The notes below the pieces were generated by a model that ran no database searches, was not told the DNA's origin, and saw only the letters and a program-made list of their open reading frames with translations. From Pseudarthrobacter sulfonivorans (lineage in GTDB: Bacteria; Actinomycetota; Actinomycetes; Actinomycetales; Micrococcaceae), in the NCBI RefSeq assembly GCF_024391045.1, contig NZ_JANFCZ010000015.1, positions 1 to 64,000 of the forward strand: 64,000 nucleotides of DNA, in the 5' to 3' direction. Positions 25,222 through 34,326 of the stretch are shown piece by piece. Numbering within the stretch: position 1 is the first letter of the stretch; the number at the start of each line of letters is the position of its first letter. A program made the translations under genes and the position numbers.

Positions 25222-27402
25222 ATGGTCGATACCCAGAACGCCGCCCTTCTTTCCGCTTCCCCTGATGCTCCGTCCACCACAAAGGTCCAGGCGCTGGAGG
25301 TCCTCCGGGAACTCGTGGGCCATCCGGAAGCCGCATTCCATGACGGGCAGTTCGAAGCGATTGAGGCACTGGTCGACGCCGGCCGGCGGGCGTTGGTGGT
25401 CCAGCGCACCGGTTGGGGAAAATCGGCCGTGTATTTCGTGGCTTCACTTCTGCTTCGGCGCCGCGGCGCCGGGCCAACGTTGATCGTCTCGCCCCTGCTG
25501 GCCCTGATGCGGGACCAGGTGGCCGCCGCCGCCCGCGCGGGCGTGCGTGCCGTGGCCATCAACTCGGCGAACCAGCTGGAATGGGACACCGTGCGGGAAC
25601 AGCTGGCCGCGGACGAGGTGGACGTCCTACTGGTATCGCCGGAAAGGCTCACGAATCCGTCGTTCCGTGAGAACCAACTGCCGGAGCTGATCCGGCGAAC
25701 CGGACTGCTGGTTATTGACGAGGCCCACTGCATCTCCGACTGGGGCCACGACTTCCGGCCGGATTACCGGCGCATAGCGGACCTGATCACCCAGCTGCCG
25801 GACTCGGTTCCCGTTCTGGCCACCACCGCCACGGCAAACTCCCGCGTGGTCCACGACATCGAGGAACAGCTCGGGGCCGGTGTCCTGACCATCCGCGGCA
25901 CCCTGGGCCGTGATTCCCTGCGGCTGGGCGTCCTCTCCCTCCCTGATTCGCGCCAACGCCTGGGGTGGCTCCTGACCCACCTCGGCGATCTCCCCGGCAG
26001 CGGGATCATTTACACCCTGACCGTTTCAGCCGCGGAGGACACTGCGCGTCTGCTCGCCGAAGCGGGCCATGAGGTGCTGGCGTACACCGGCCGCACCGAT
26101 CCCGCCGACCGCGAACGCGCCGAGCAGCTGCTTAAGGACAACCAGGTCAAGGCACTTGTGGCAACGTCCGCGCTCGGCATGGGCTTCGACAAACCTGATC
26201 TCGGCTTTGTGGTGCATCTGGGCGCGCCGTCCTCACCGGTGGCCTATTACCAGCAGGTTGGCCGTGCGGGCCGTGGTGCGGCAAACGCCGATGTGCTGCT
26301 GCTGCCGGGTTCCGAGGACCGTGACATTTGGCAGTACTTCGCTACTGCATCCATGCCTTCCGAGGAGAAAGCCACGGCGGTGCTGACTGCCCTGGCCGAG
26401 GCCGGTTCCGCGGTGTCCACGGTTGCCCTGGAAGCACGCGTTGACCTCCGCCGCACGCCGCTGGAGCTGCTGCTCAAAGTGCTGGCGGTGGACGGTGCCG
26501 TGGAGCGGGTCGGCGGCGGCTGGCGTTCGACGGGCGTGCCGTGGGTCTATGACGCCGAACGCTACCGCCGGATCGCCGAGGCCAGGGTGGACGAGCAGGA
26601 CTCCATGGTCATCTACCAGGACACCGCCGGGTGCCGGATGGAGTACATCACCTCGGTTCTTGACGACGAAACAGCGCATGCCTGCGGGCGGTGCGACAAC
26701 TGCGCCGGCCGCTGGTTCCCGGCTGACATTGCAGCCGACGCCACGGCAGCCGCAGGCCAGACCCTCAGCCGGGCCGGCGGGGTCCTGGAGGCCAGGCTGC
26801 AGTGGCCAAGCGGAATGGACCGCCTGGGCGTACCAGTGAAGGGCAAGATTAAGCCCGATGAGGGAGTGGCCAACGGCCGCATTCTGGCAAGGCTCACGGA
26901 CCTTGGGTGGGGCGGTGCACTGCGGGAACTTTTTGCGGCCGGAGCAGCCGACCGGCCGGTGGACCCCGCAATGCTTCAGGCCTGTGTCCAGGTCCTGCAT
27001 GAATGGGCAACGGGTGATGGCCGGACCCCGGGCTGGAGCGGCGCCGGAAGGCCGGCGGCAATCGTCAGCATGCCTTCACGGAGCAAGCCCGAACTTGTCC
27101 GCTCCCTGGCGCAGGGGATCTCGGAAATCGGCCGGATGCCCTACCTTGGCGAACTGTCTATGGGCCACGGCGGACCGACGGGAAGCAGGGGCGGCAACAG
27201 TGCCTACCGGCTGGCGGGGGTCTGGGACCGTTTGGTCGTGGGACCTGAACTCGAGGCAGCCGTGGCGTCACTGCGCGGGCAGGGCGTAATGCTGATAGAC
27301 GATCTGGTGGATAGCCGGTGGAGCCTTACGGTCGCCGGACGTGCCCTGCGGCAGGCCGGGGCGGGTGCTGTCCTTCCGCTGGTGCTTGGGCAGGCGGGCT
27401 GA
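25222..27402 (+). CDS. RecQ-family ATP-dependent DNA helicase
   Basis: The 726-residue protein has a helicase core with Walker A QRTGWGKSAVYF (about residue 64), IVSPLLALMRDQ, the DEAH box in LVIDEAHCISDWGHDFRPDYRR, LATTATAN, and motif VI QVGRAGRGAANADVLLL. A zinc-binding set follows (CRMEYIT..., CGRCDNCAG), then a long C-terminal region with a possible winged helix and no HRDC domain. The start MVDTQNAALL lacks a strong ribosome-binding site. It unwinds DNA 3'-5' in repair or recombination. It faces away from manB, and its 3' end overlaps the convergent MFS gene by 77 bp. Confidence 0.9.
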   Translation: MVDTQNAALLSASPDAPSTTKVQALEVLRELVGHPEAAFHDGQFEAIEALVDAGRRALVVQRTGWGKSAVYFVASLLLRRRGAGPTLIVSPLLALMRDQVAAAARAGVRAVAINSANQLEWDTVREQLAADEVDVLLVSPERLTNPSFRENQLPELIRRTGLLVIDEAHCISDWGHDFRPDYRRIADLITQLPDSVPVLATTATANSRVVHDIEEQLGAGVLTIRGTLGRDSLRLGVLSLPDSRQRLGWLLTHLGDLPGSGIIYTLTVSAAEDTARLLAEAGHEVLAYTGRTDPADRERAEQLLKDNQVKALVATSALGMGFDKPDLGFVVHLGAPSSPVAYYQQVGRAGRGAANADVLLLPGSEDRDIWQYFATASMPSEEKATAVLTALAEAGSAVSTVALEARVDLRRTPLELLLKVLAVDGAVERVGGGWRSTGVPWVYDAERYRRIAEARVDEQDSMVIYQDTAGCRMEYITSVLDDETAHACGRCDNCAGRWFPADIAADATAAAGQTLSRAGGVLEARLQWPSGMDRLGVPVKGKIKPDEGVANGRILARLTDLGWGGALRELFAAGAADRPVDPAMLQACVQVLHEWATGDGRTPGWSGAGRPAAIVSMPSRSKPELVRSLAQGISEIGRMPYLGELSMGHGGPTGSRGGNSAYRLAGVWDRLVVGPELEAAVASLRGQGVMLIDDLVDSRWSLTVAGRALRQAGAGAVLPLVLGQAG

Positions 27403-28981
27403 CGGCCGGGCTGCTTGAATCCGGGCTGTTTGAATCGGGGCTGCTGGAATCCGGACTGTTTGAATCGGGGCTGCTGGAATCCGGACTGTTTGAATCCTGT
27501 CGGCTGGAATCCGGACTGCTGGCTGCCGGGCTTTTGGAATCCAGACCGGCGACTTCCGGTCCCGCAGGGCGGCTGACTTCTGCGCCGGCGTGCCGGTGCA
27601 GGGACAGGCTGTCCGCGGTGCTGAAGAGCATCAGGACCGCCATGGTGAAAAAAGCGCCACGGAACGGGCCCGCCGCATCCGCGTCGAAGACCGCCACGCC
27701 GTCAAAGACACGGATGAGCAGCGCGCCGACGGCAATGCCGGAGCCGGCCGCGAGCTGAACCAGCGTCGCGGATACTGAGTTGGCTGAGGTGAGCTGGGCG
27801 GGCACGATGTCCGCGTACTGAACTGAGGCGTATGCAGAAAATCCGATGGAGCGGAAAGCCCCGCTGCAGACCAGCAAGGCGAAGATCAAGGCCTGCGGGG
27901 TGTCCGGAGTGAGCAGGGCGCACAGCGCGAAGGTGACCGCGGACGCCAGGGAGCCAAGGACCAGCATGGCGCGGAAACCGAAGCGGCGGATCAGCGGCGT
28001 GGTGGCCGGTTTGATGCCGATGTTGCCGATGAACACAGCAGCCACCATGATGCCGGCATGCAGTGGAGTCCAGCCGAAGCCGGTCTGAAACATCAGCGGC
28101 AGCAGGAAAGGCACGGAGCTGATGGTCAGGCGGTACACAAAGCCGCCGGTGGCCATTGCCCGGAAGGTCCGGGTGCGGAATACCGAAAGATCAAAGAGCG
28201 GGTGTTTCGCGCGCCGCATCCACAGCACGGCGCACGTCAGGGCAACCAGCCCAGCCACAGCGGAGATCGCGGCCCACGGCCCGTCGGGATGGGCCGTGGC
28301 CAGCTCCAGGCCAACAACCAGGGAGCCCACTCCCGCGGTGGTCAGGGCCAGCCCCAGCCAGTCCAGCCTCCGCTCCGGATCGCCCGCGACGGCAGGAACA
28401 ATCTTCAGCGCCGTGATGAACGCGGCTGCCCCCAGCGGCAGGTTGATGAGGAAGATCCAGTGCCAGGACAGATAGGTGGTCAGTGCGCCGCCCACAAGCG
28501 GAGCGAGCACCGGTGCGAGCAGCGCCGGCCACACCAGGAACGCCGTTGCCCGCAGCAGTTCCGATTTGGGTGTGCCGCGAAGCACCAGGAGCGTGCCCAC
28601 CGGAACCATCATGGCTCCGCCGGCGCCCTGCACGATCCGGCTGACAGTCAACACCGTCAGGTCAGGGCTCAGCGCGCAGGCCAGGGACGCGAGCGTGAAA
28701 AGGGTGATCGCCAGGCAGAAGACCTTCCGGGCACCGACGCGTTCGGCGAGCCAACCGCTTAAGGGGATTCCCATCGCCACGGTCATGAGGTAGGCGGTCA
28801 TGGTGATGTTCACATCGGCGGCGGGCACACCAAAGTCGCCGGCGATGTTGGGGATGGCGGTGGTGAGGATGGTGCCATCGAGGAATTCCATAAAGAATGT
28901 GGCGGCCACCAACAGTGCCAGACGAGGATTCCACGCCGGGCTTGTGCCGGTTTCGCTGTTCGGGGTGCTGCGTGCGGGCAT
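27326..28981 (-). CDS. MFS transporter, DHA2-like drug exporter
   Basis: The 551-residue protein has 12-14 membrane segments in residues 18-465. MFS signatures include FLDGTILTTAIPNIAGDFG (the DHA2 motif D-type start), GWLAERVGARKVF (motif A) and SRIVQGAGGAMMVPVGTLL. It probably exports drugs or metabolites by proton antiport. After residue about 470 comes a Ser/Pro/Asp/Asn-rich cytoplasmic tail built from NSPDS repeats; the tail's end overlaps the convergent helicase gene. Confidence 0.88.
   Translation of the reverse strand: MPARSTPNSETGTSPAWNPRLALLVAATFFMEFLDGTILTTAIPNIAGDFGVPAADVNITMTAYLMTVAMGIPLSGWLAERVGARKVFCLAITLFTLASLACALSPDLTVLTVSRIVQGAGGAMMVPVGTLLVLRGTPKSELLRATAFLVWPALLAPVLAPLVGGALTTYLSWHWIFLINLPLGAAAFITALKIVPAVAGDPERRLDWLGLALTTAGVGSLVVGLELATAHPDGPWAAISAVAGLVALTCAVLWMRRAKHPLFDLSVFRTRTFRAMATGGFVYRLTISSVPFLLPLMFQTGFGWTPLHAGIMVAAVFIGNIGIKPATTPLIRRFGFRAMLVLGSLASAVTFALCALLTPDTPQALIFALLVCSGAFRSIGFSAYASVQYADIVPAQLTSANSVSATLVQLAAGSGIAVGALLIRVFDGVAVFDADAAGPFRGAFFTMAVLMLFSTADSLSLHRHAGAEVSRPAGPEVAGLDSKSPAASSPDSSRQDSNSPDSSSPDSNSPDSSSPDSNSPDSSSPAVSPPAQAPAEGQHPPRPAAGHVRRP
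27409..27543 (-). repeat. Nine 15-bp tandem repeats in the MFS gene tail
   Basis: Nine head-to-tail units of the type GGGCTGCTTGAATCC or GGACTGTTTGAATCG encode the SSPDS/NSPDS tail. Some units are identical, suggesting recent slippage. The units are spacer-free, so this is not a CRISPR array. Confidence 0.9.
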
Positions 28982-29124
28982 TGCACCATCCTGCCACCGT
29001 CGGTCCGCACGCCCCCATGTAGGTCGCAGTTGATGTCGTTATGACGCTTCATAAGAGCATCTGCTGCTACTTAGTTGGGGGGAGGAGCGGGGGAGCCGGA
29101 GCCAGGAGGCCGGGTCCGGGTACG

Positions 29125-29152
29125 CAAAAGGCCCCGGTGCAGGACCGGGGCC
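29125..29152 (-). terminator. Rho-independent terminator after tRNA-Ser(GCT)
   Basis: The stem GGCCCCGGT / ACCGGGGCC with a 5-nt loop is followed on the minus strand by TTTTG, immediately after the tRNA-Ser gene. Confidence 0.85.
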
Positions 29153-29157
29153 AAACG

Positions 29158-29245
29158 CGGAGACGGGGGGATTTGAACCCCCGGTGGAGTTGTGCCCCAC
29201 ACTTCATTAGCAGTGAAGCCCATTCGGCCGCTCTGGCACGTCTCC
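29158..29245 (-). tRNA. tRNA-Ser(GCT)
   Basis: The minus strand folds as a class II tRNA with acceptor GGAGACG/CGTCTCC, anticodon loop CTGCTAA (anticodon GCT), a long variable arm and T arm GGGGGTTCAAATCCCCC. CCA is not encoded. Confidence 0.95.
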
Positions 29246-29300
29246 AATTGCTATTCCTAGCCCACCAAGGATACGCAGAACCGGGCACCGATCGCAAAAC

Positions 29301-29369
29301 GACCAACGCGGGGTCACTTCGCGCCAATAAAAGGCTCGTTATCGGGCGTGGAGCGACCCCGCGTTGGTC
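29301..29369. repeat. Dispersed hairpin repeat, copy 1
   Basis: Inverted arms of 25 bp (starting GACCAACGCGGGGTCACTTC; 29301-29325 and 29345-29369) match at 22 positions. The core ACCAACGCGGGGTCACTTC recurs as a second hairpin at 34242-34312. The right arm encodes the last residues of the GNAT protein. Probably a REP-like element that can serve as a terminator. Confidence 0.75.
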
Positions 29370-29884
29370 TGTGTGGGACGTACCATCCTGAGTTCGCGGA
29401 GGTTTTCCCAGTCAGTGATGTTGTCCTCGGCGCCGTCGGCTGCGAAGCCGAGCCGGCGGTAGAAACCGATGGCCCGGGCGTTGTCGGCGGCGACCCACAG
29501 GCTGGCGGGTGCAGTGCCCAAGGCCGCCTCGAGAAGCCGGCGGCCCAGACCCAGGCCCTGGTGGGACTCCAGCAGGTACATGCCCCAGAGCTCCAGGTCA
29601 CCGGACGACGGCGGCGGGTGGCCCTCCGGCGAGCCGGGAGCGGGCAGCCGGCGGGCGCCGGCAAACCCGATCACCATGCCGTCGTCGCACGCCACCCACA
29701 CTTCCGCCGGTTCCGGCCGGTCCAGGAGTTGCTTCCACAGCGCCAGCCGGCCGGCGGGATCCACCGCTGCCAGGAAAGCGTCGGACAGCATGCCGCGGTA
29801 CGTTTCCTGCCAGCAGCGGACATGGACCTCGGCCAGCCGTTCCATATCAAATGGAACCGCCCGGCGCACCGACAACCCGGACAT
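29339..29884 (-). CDS. GNAT-family N-acetyltransferase
   Basis: The 181-residue protein shows the GNAT core: SVRRAVPFDMERLAEVHVRCW at the start, WVACDDGMVIGFAGARR (beta4), the acetyl-CoA motif A in LLESHQGLGLGRRLLEAAL and motif B in NARAIGFYRRLGF. The substrate is unknown. Its ATG overlaps the stop of the peptidase gene (TGATG), so the two are coupled. The last dozen or so codons (RPTQTNAGSLHAR) are supplied by the dispersed hairpin repeat. Confidence 0.9.
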   Translation of the reverse strand: MSGLSVRRAVPFDMERLAEVHVRCWQETYRGMLSDAFLAAVDPAGRLALWKQLLDRPEPAEVWVACDDGMVIGFAGARRLPAPGSPEGHPPPSSGDLELWGMYLLESHQGLGLGRRLLEAALGTAPASLWVAADNARAIGFYRRLGFAADGAEDNITDWENLRELRMVRPTQTNAGSLHAR

Positions 29885-32217
29885 CAGCCGCCGGCCAGGG
29901 CACGCCACAGGAAGTGCTGGCTCCGGGCCTGGAGCGCGGCGGCCTGCCGGTTGTCCGAAGCGCCGGCGTGGCCGCCCTCCAGTGATTCGTGGAACCACAC
30001 GTTCCTGATGCCCATGGCCTCCATGCGGGCAGCCATCTTCCGGGCCTGGACCGGGCCAACCCGGTCATCCGACGTGGCAGTCCAGATGAACGTTTCGGGG
30101 TACTCCACACCGTCCTTGAGCAGGTGGTACGGCGAGAACGTTTTGATGTACTCCCATTCGGCCGGCACATCCGGGTCACCGTATTCGGCAATCCATGAGT
30201 GCCCGGCGGAAAGCTTGGTGTAGCGCCTCATGTCCAACAGTGGAACGCCGCATGAGATGGCGCCAAACAGTTCCGGGTAGCTGGTGAGCATGTTCCCCAC
30301 CAGAAGCCCGCCGTTGGACCCGCCTACACAGCCGAGCCGTTCGCGCGAGGTCACGCCGCGGGATACGAGGTGCCGGGCCACGGCTGCGAAGTCCTCGAAC
30401 GCCCGGTGCCGGCTCTCCTTCAACGCGGCCCGATGCCAGGCCGGCCCGTATTCGCCGCCGCCGCGGATGTTCGCCACCACGTACACGCCGCCGCGGGAGT
30501 GCTGTGCCTCGCCTGCGGCGCCGGTTGCGGCCGTCCGCCGCTCCAGCCACGCCCTGCCCACTGTTCCGCTGTACGCGGGGGTGCGCGAGACCTCGAATCC
30601 GCCGTAGCCGGACAGTTGCGTGGGGTTCTGGCCGTCCAGGACGAGGTCCCGCGAGGCAACCTGGAAGTACGGCACCCGGGTGCCGTCCGCGGATACGGCG
30701 AAGTGCTGCTGCACTTCGTAATCGCCGTCGTTAAAGAACGACGGCGATGCCTTCACTTCCGCGTGGCGGCTCACCACGCGGGTGCTTGGGTAAGGAGTGT
30801 CCGCGTCAGCTGTGCCCGCGTCAGGAGTGCCCGCGGCCGCGTCGCCGCGTCCCTCCGACGCAGCCCGTTCCAGCCTTTCCCGTTCCAGTGTTCCCCGCAT
30901 CAGCGTGCTGGGCGTGGTGAAGCTGGTGGCGACCAGCCAGAAATCGTCGCCCGCACCGCCGTCGTCTGGGCCTTCATCCTCATCGTCCACGGCGTAGGCG
31001 TTGACGTCATGCAGCGGCGGGCACGCATCCAGCAGCGACGAGGCCCAGGCCCCGGAAGCAGGGTTGGCAGAGGGCGCAGCCGGATCCAGCACCCGGATTT
31101 CGGAAGAGACGTCGCGGAGGAGGTTCAGCAAGAGGAAGTTCCGCGTCCAGCTCCAGGACTGCAGCGACGTGTGGGCGTCGGGGGTGAACAGCACCAACAG
31201 GTCCCGCGAGCCGGCAACGTAGTCGTCGAACCTGGCAGCAAGGAGGGACCCGGCGGGGTAGGTTTTGCCTTCGAGGGCCCAGTCCTGCTGCGGCCTGAAC
31301 AGGAGCCATTCACGGTGGGCGCTGAGGTTCACGTCGGTGGGTGCTTCGAGCTCCACCCAGGAGTCCCCGGACCGGACAAACGTGCTGCGGTTGTGGAAAT
31401 CGATGTAGTCCACCGCGAAGGTGCGCTCGAAGCCGGGTGTGGAGTCATGCGCCACCACCGCCAGCATGTGGTCCTCGGGAATCTCGAACAGCCGGGGAGC
31501 CGCAGGAAGGGCCTCGCCGCGGCGCAGGGTGACGGCCGTGCGGGCGTACCCGGACGCTGTCGTCGGCTGTCCCTCCGCCGTGGAGGCGACCAGCAGCGTG
31601 TCCGCGTCCAGCCACGAGAGGTTCCCCTTCGCCGTCGGCAGGTCAAAGCCACCGGCGGTCGGGTCAACGAAGGCGCGGGTGCCGACGTCGAACTCGCGGT
31701 AGCGGTTGGCGTCGCCGCCGTCGGGGGACAGCGCCACCAGCGCCAGACGGTACGGTTCCCCGTCGGCAGGGCGCAGGAACGTGGCCCCGTGGAACACCCA
31801 CTCAACCCCCTCGGCGGCGGCCAGCGCGTCCACATCCAGCAGGACATGCCACTCGGGGGAGTCGGTGAGGTAGCTCTCCCACGTGGTGCGGCGCCACAGC
31901 CCCTTCGGGTTCGCCTGGTCCTTCCAGAAGTTGTAGTACCAGTCGCCGCGTTTACCCACCATGGCAATCCGGTCCGTGGAGTCCAGCACTTCCAGGATGC
32001 TTCCTTCCAGGGCCGCGTAGTCGGCGTCCTCCAGGAGGTCCTCCGTGCGGGCATTCTGCTCCCGGACCCAGGCCAGCGGCTCCTCGCCGTAGGTTTCCTC
32101 CAGCCAGACGTTCTCATCCGGGGGCTCCGGCGCAACCCCCGCGGGGACAGTGCCAAGGGGCGTAGGGGTGGAAGTGGACGATGAACCGGGCGCTGAATCA
32201 GCTGCAGTGGTGGTCAT
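29884..32217 (-). CDS. S9-family prolyl oligopeptidase
   Basis: The 777-residue serine peptidase has an N-terminal beta-propeller domain (about 30-500; WLEETYGEEPLAWVREQN at its start) and a C-terminal alpha/beta hydrolase domain. The triad is visible: Ser in GCVGGSNGGLLVGNML (about 632), Asp in TATSDDRVGP (about 717) and His in EGGHAGASDN (about 749). It cleaves short peptides, typically after proline or basic residues; no signal peptide is seen, so it is probably cytoplasmic. The start MTTTAADSAPG is followed by an Ala/Ser/Pro-rich head. It is co-translated with the GNAT gene and divergent from the FAD/NAD(P) gene. Confidence 0.92.
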   Translation of the reverse strand: MTTTAADSAPGSSSTSTPTPLGTVPAGVAPEPPDENVWLEETYGEEPLAWVREQNARTEDLLEDADYAALEGSILEVLDSTDRIAMVGKRGDWYYNFWKDQANPKGLWRRTTWESYLTDSPEWHVLLDVDALAAAEGVEWVFHGATFLRPADGEPYRLALVALSPDGGDANRYREFDVGTRAFVDPTAGGFDLPTAKGNLSWLDADTLLVASTAEGQPTTASGYARTAVTLRRGEALPAAPRLFEIPEDHMLAVVAHDSTPGFERTFAVDYIDFHNRSTFVRSGDSWVELEAPTDVNLSAHREWLLFRPQQDWALEGKTYPAGSLLAARFDDYVAGSRDLLVLFTPDAHTSLQSWSWTRNFLLLNLLRDVSSEIRVLDPAAPSANPASGAWASSLLDACPPLHDVNAYAVDDEDEGPDDGGAGDDFWLVATSFTTPSTLMRGTLERERLERAASEGRGDAAAGTPDAGTADADTPYPSTRVVSRHAEVKASPSFFNDGDYEVQQHFAVSADGTRVPYFQVASRDLVLDGQNPTQLSGYGGFEVSRTPAYSGTVGRAWLERRTAATGAAGEAQHSRGGVYVVANIRGGGEYGPAWHRAALKESRHRAFEDFAAVARHLVSRGVTSRERLGCVGGSNGGLLVGNMLTSYPELFGAISCGVPLLDMRRYTKLSAGHSWIAEYGDPDVPAEWEYIKTFSPYHLLKDGVEYPETFIWTATSDDRVGPVQARKMAARMEAMGIRNVWFHESLEGGHAGASDNRQAAALQARSQHFLWRALAGG

Positions 32218-32292
32218 GCGCCCCATCCAAACAACAGATTCGCCCGGCAAGCAAGTCAAGGCCCTCCGGCCCGGGCGGATACTCTGGATGCC

Positions 32293-34218
32293 GTGGGTAA
32301 ATCGACGAGCATCCGGGTAGCCATCATCGGCGCAGGTCCCCGGGGTACCAGCGTCCTGGAGCGCCTGCTCGCCCATGCTGCGACCCGGGACGGGTCCGTG
32401 GCCGTCCACATCGACGTCATCGACCCTTACCCGGCGGGCCCGGGGCACGTCTGGCAGCCCGGCCAGTCCCGGCTGTACCTCATGAACACCCAGTCCTTTT
32501 ATCCCACGGTCATTCCCGAGGACCCCCGGCTCGCCGCGCCCCTGGCCGGTACAACATTCGACCAGTGGCGTGCCCGCCAGCAGGATGACCCCTCGCCTGC
32601 CCTGACGCCGGACGAACACGAGGAACTGGCCACCCTGGAAGCCCGTGACTTCCCCAGCCGCGCACTGTACGGCCGCTACCTTCGCTGCACCGTGGAGGAG
32701 CTCCTTGAGAGGCTGCCCGACGGCGTTACCGTCGTCTTCCATGAGACGGAGGCGTTGTCAGTGCGCAGGGCAGGGGACGCGTTCGACGTCGGACTCGTCA
32801 CCGGCGGGTCGCTCACGGCCGACTCCGTGGTCCTCGCGCTCGGCCACATCCCTGCCAGGCTGAGCCCCGAGCAGCGCGAACTCCAATCGTCAGCCGGGCA
32901 GCTGGGCCTGCGCTACCTCCCGCCCGCCGTGCCCGCCGATGTGGACTGGTCCGCCATTCCGGCCGGTGAACCAGTCCTGGTCCGCGGCATGGGCCTGAAC
33001 TTCTTCGACGCCATGGGCCAGCTCACCGAAGGCCGGGGCGGCAAGTTCATCGACGCCGGCGCCCGGCTGGAGTACCAGCCCTCGGGCCGGGAACCGCTGA
33101 TCATCGCCGCCTCCCGCCGCGGGACCCCCTACCGTGCGAAGGCCGCGCTGGACGGCTACTACGCGTCGTCGGTCACGCTGCGCTACCTCACGGACGCCGC
33201 GCTGGAGCGGTTCGCGGCCGCCGGCATCCTCCCGGGGTTCGACCACGACCTCTGGCCCCTCCTGCACCGCGACACCCTCTGGGCGTATTACTCCACCCTG
33301 GTGCGCTCGCAGCCCGGTGCCGTCCCGGATGTGCCGGTGTTTCTGGCGGCCCTGGATGAGGCGATGCGGCCACACGCCCACAGCTCAACCCGCTGGGAGG
33401 ACGCCGTGGAGAGTGTGCTGGCCGTGCACGTCGGGCCGCGGCACCGGCTGGACCTGCTGGGCCTTGCGTCCCCGCTGGCGGGCCGTTCGTTCGCCTCCCG
33501 CGCGGAACTGGATGCCGCCGTCGTCGATTACCTCCTCGATGATGCACGCCGCTCCGCGCTCGGGGAACTGGACCCGGTCAAGATGGCCATCGGGGCGCTG
33601 CACCGCGGGCGTGCGGTGCTGAAGACGGCAGTGGCCGACGGCGGCATCACCGATGAGTCCTGGGTCGCCGGCCTCCGGGGCTGGTTTGAGTCCTTCGTGG
33701 AGGGCCTGGCCAGCGGGCCGCCTGCCCTGCGGGCCGAGCAGCTGGCCGCGCTGGCCCGTGCTGGAGTGGTCAGCTTCGTGGGGCCGGACCCCCGGTTCAG
33801 CGTGGACCGCCGGGCAGGCCGGTTCAGCGCCGTGTCTCCGTGGGTGGACAGTCCGCCGGTGACGGCCAAAACGATGGTCGAGGCCCTGGCACCCGCCAAC
33901 CGCGTTGCTGCGAATGACTCACCGCTCCTGCAGCAGCTCCTCGACGACGGCATGGTGCGGCCCCGGCTGATGATGACGGCGGAAGGCGCGCCGGTGGCGG
34001 CGACAGGCCTGGACGTCAGGCCGCATCCCTACCGTCCCGTTGCGGCCAACGGCTCCGTGACTGACGGGCTGTACGTCCTGGGCCTGCAGCTTTCCGCCAC
34101 GCAGTGGGGTACCGCCATCGCGGCGGAAGCGGCCCAGTCCGGCGGCCCCGCCTACGCCAGCGGGCAGCGGACCTTGCGCGATGCCGACGAAATCGCGCAG
34201 GCCATCCTGGGAGGGTAG
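32293..34218 (+). CDS. FAD/NAD(P)-binding protein
   Basis: A GTG start gives 641 residues. The N-terminus has a dinucleotide-binding fold (IRVAIIGAGPRGTSVLERLL) and the look of the FAD-NAD(P)-binding family (PF13454-like): GPGHVWQPGQSRLYLMNTQ and VVLALGHIPAR. Further Rossmann-like segments and LYVLGLQLSATQWGTAIAAE at the C-terminus complete the protein. Members are often found with siderophore or secondary-metabolite genes, but no such neighbours are present here. The reaction is unknown. Confidence 0.82.
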   Translation: MGKSTSIRVAIIGAGPRGTSVLERLLAHAATRDGSVAVHIDVIDPYPAGPGHVWQPGQSRLYLMNTQSFYPTVIPEDPRLAAPLAGTTFDQWRARQQDDPSPALTPDEHEELATLEARDFPSRALYGRYLRCTVEELLERLPDGVTVVFHETEALSVRRAGDAFDVGLVTGGSLTADSVVLALGHIPARLSPEQRELQSSAGQLGLRYLPPAVPADVDWSAIPAGEPVLVRGMGLNFFDAMGQLTEGRGGKFIDAGARLEYQPSGREPLIIAASRRGTPYRAKAALDGYYASSVTLRYLTDAALERFAAAGILPGFDHDLWPLLHRDTLWAYYSTLVRSQPGAVPDVPVFLAALDEAMRPHAHSSTRWEDAVESVLAVHVGPRHRLDLLGLASPLAGRSFASRAELDAAVVDYLLDDARRSALGELDPVKMAIGALHRGRAVLKTAVADGGITDESWVAGLRGWFESFVEGLASGPPALRAEQLAALARAGVVSFVGPDPRFSVDRRAGRFSAVSPWVDSPPVTAKTMVEALAPANRVAANDSPLLQQLLDDGMVRPRLMMTAEGAPVAATGLDVRPHPYRPVAANGSVTDGLYVLGLQLSATQWGTAIAAEAAQSGGPAYASGQRTLRDADEIAQAILGG

Positions 34219-34241
34219 GACTTAAACCGCGGCTAGATCTT

Positions 34242-34312
34242 AAACCAACGCGGGGTCACTTCACGCCCGATTTCCTTCCCGGAAAGGACGCGAAGTGACC
34301 CCGCGTTGGTTT
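34242..34312. repeat. Dispersed hairpin repeat, copy 2
   Basis: Inverted arms of 24 bp (starting AAACCAACGCGGGGTCACTT; 34242-34265 and 34289-34312) differ at one position. The loop holds a smaller hairpin, TTCCCGGAA. It lies between two convergent genes and may terminate both. The arm core matches copy 1 at 29301. Confidence 0.8.
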
Positions 34313-34326
34313 GTCGTGCGAAGTGG

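Noticed and set aside
27409..27543. Possible CRISPR array
   Set aside because: Units are 15 bp, head to tail, without spacers, and in frame with the transporter gene.
30370..32184. A 604-codon open frame antisense to the prolyl oligopeptidase gene
   Set aside because: Shadow frame of a clear enzyme gene, low-complexity Arg/Gly/Val product.
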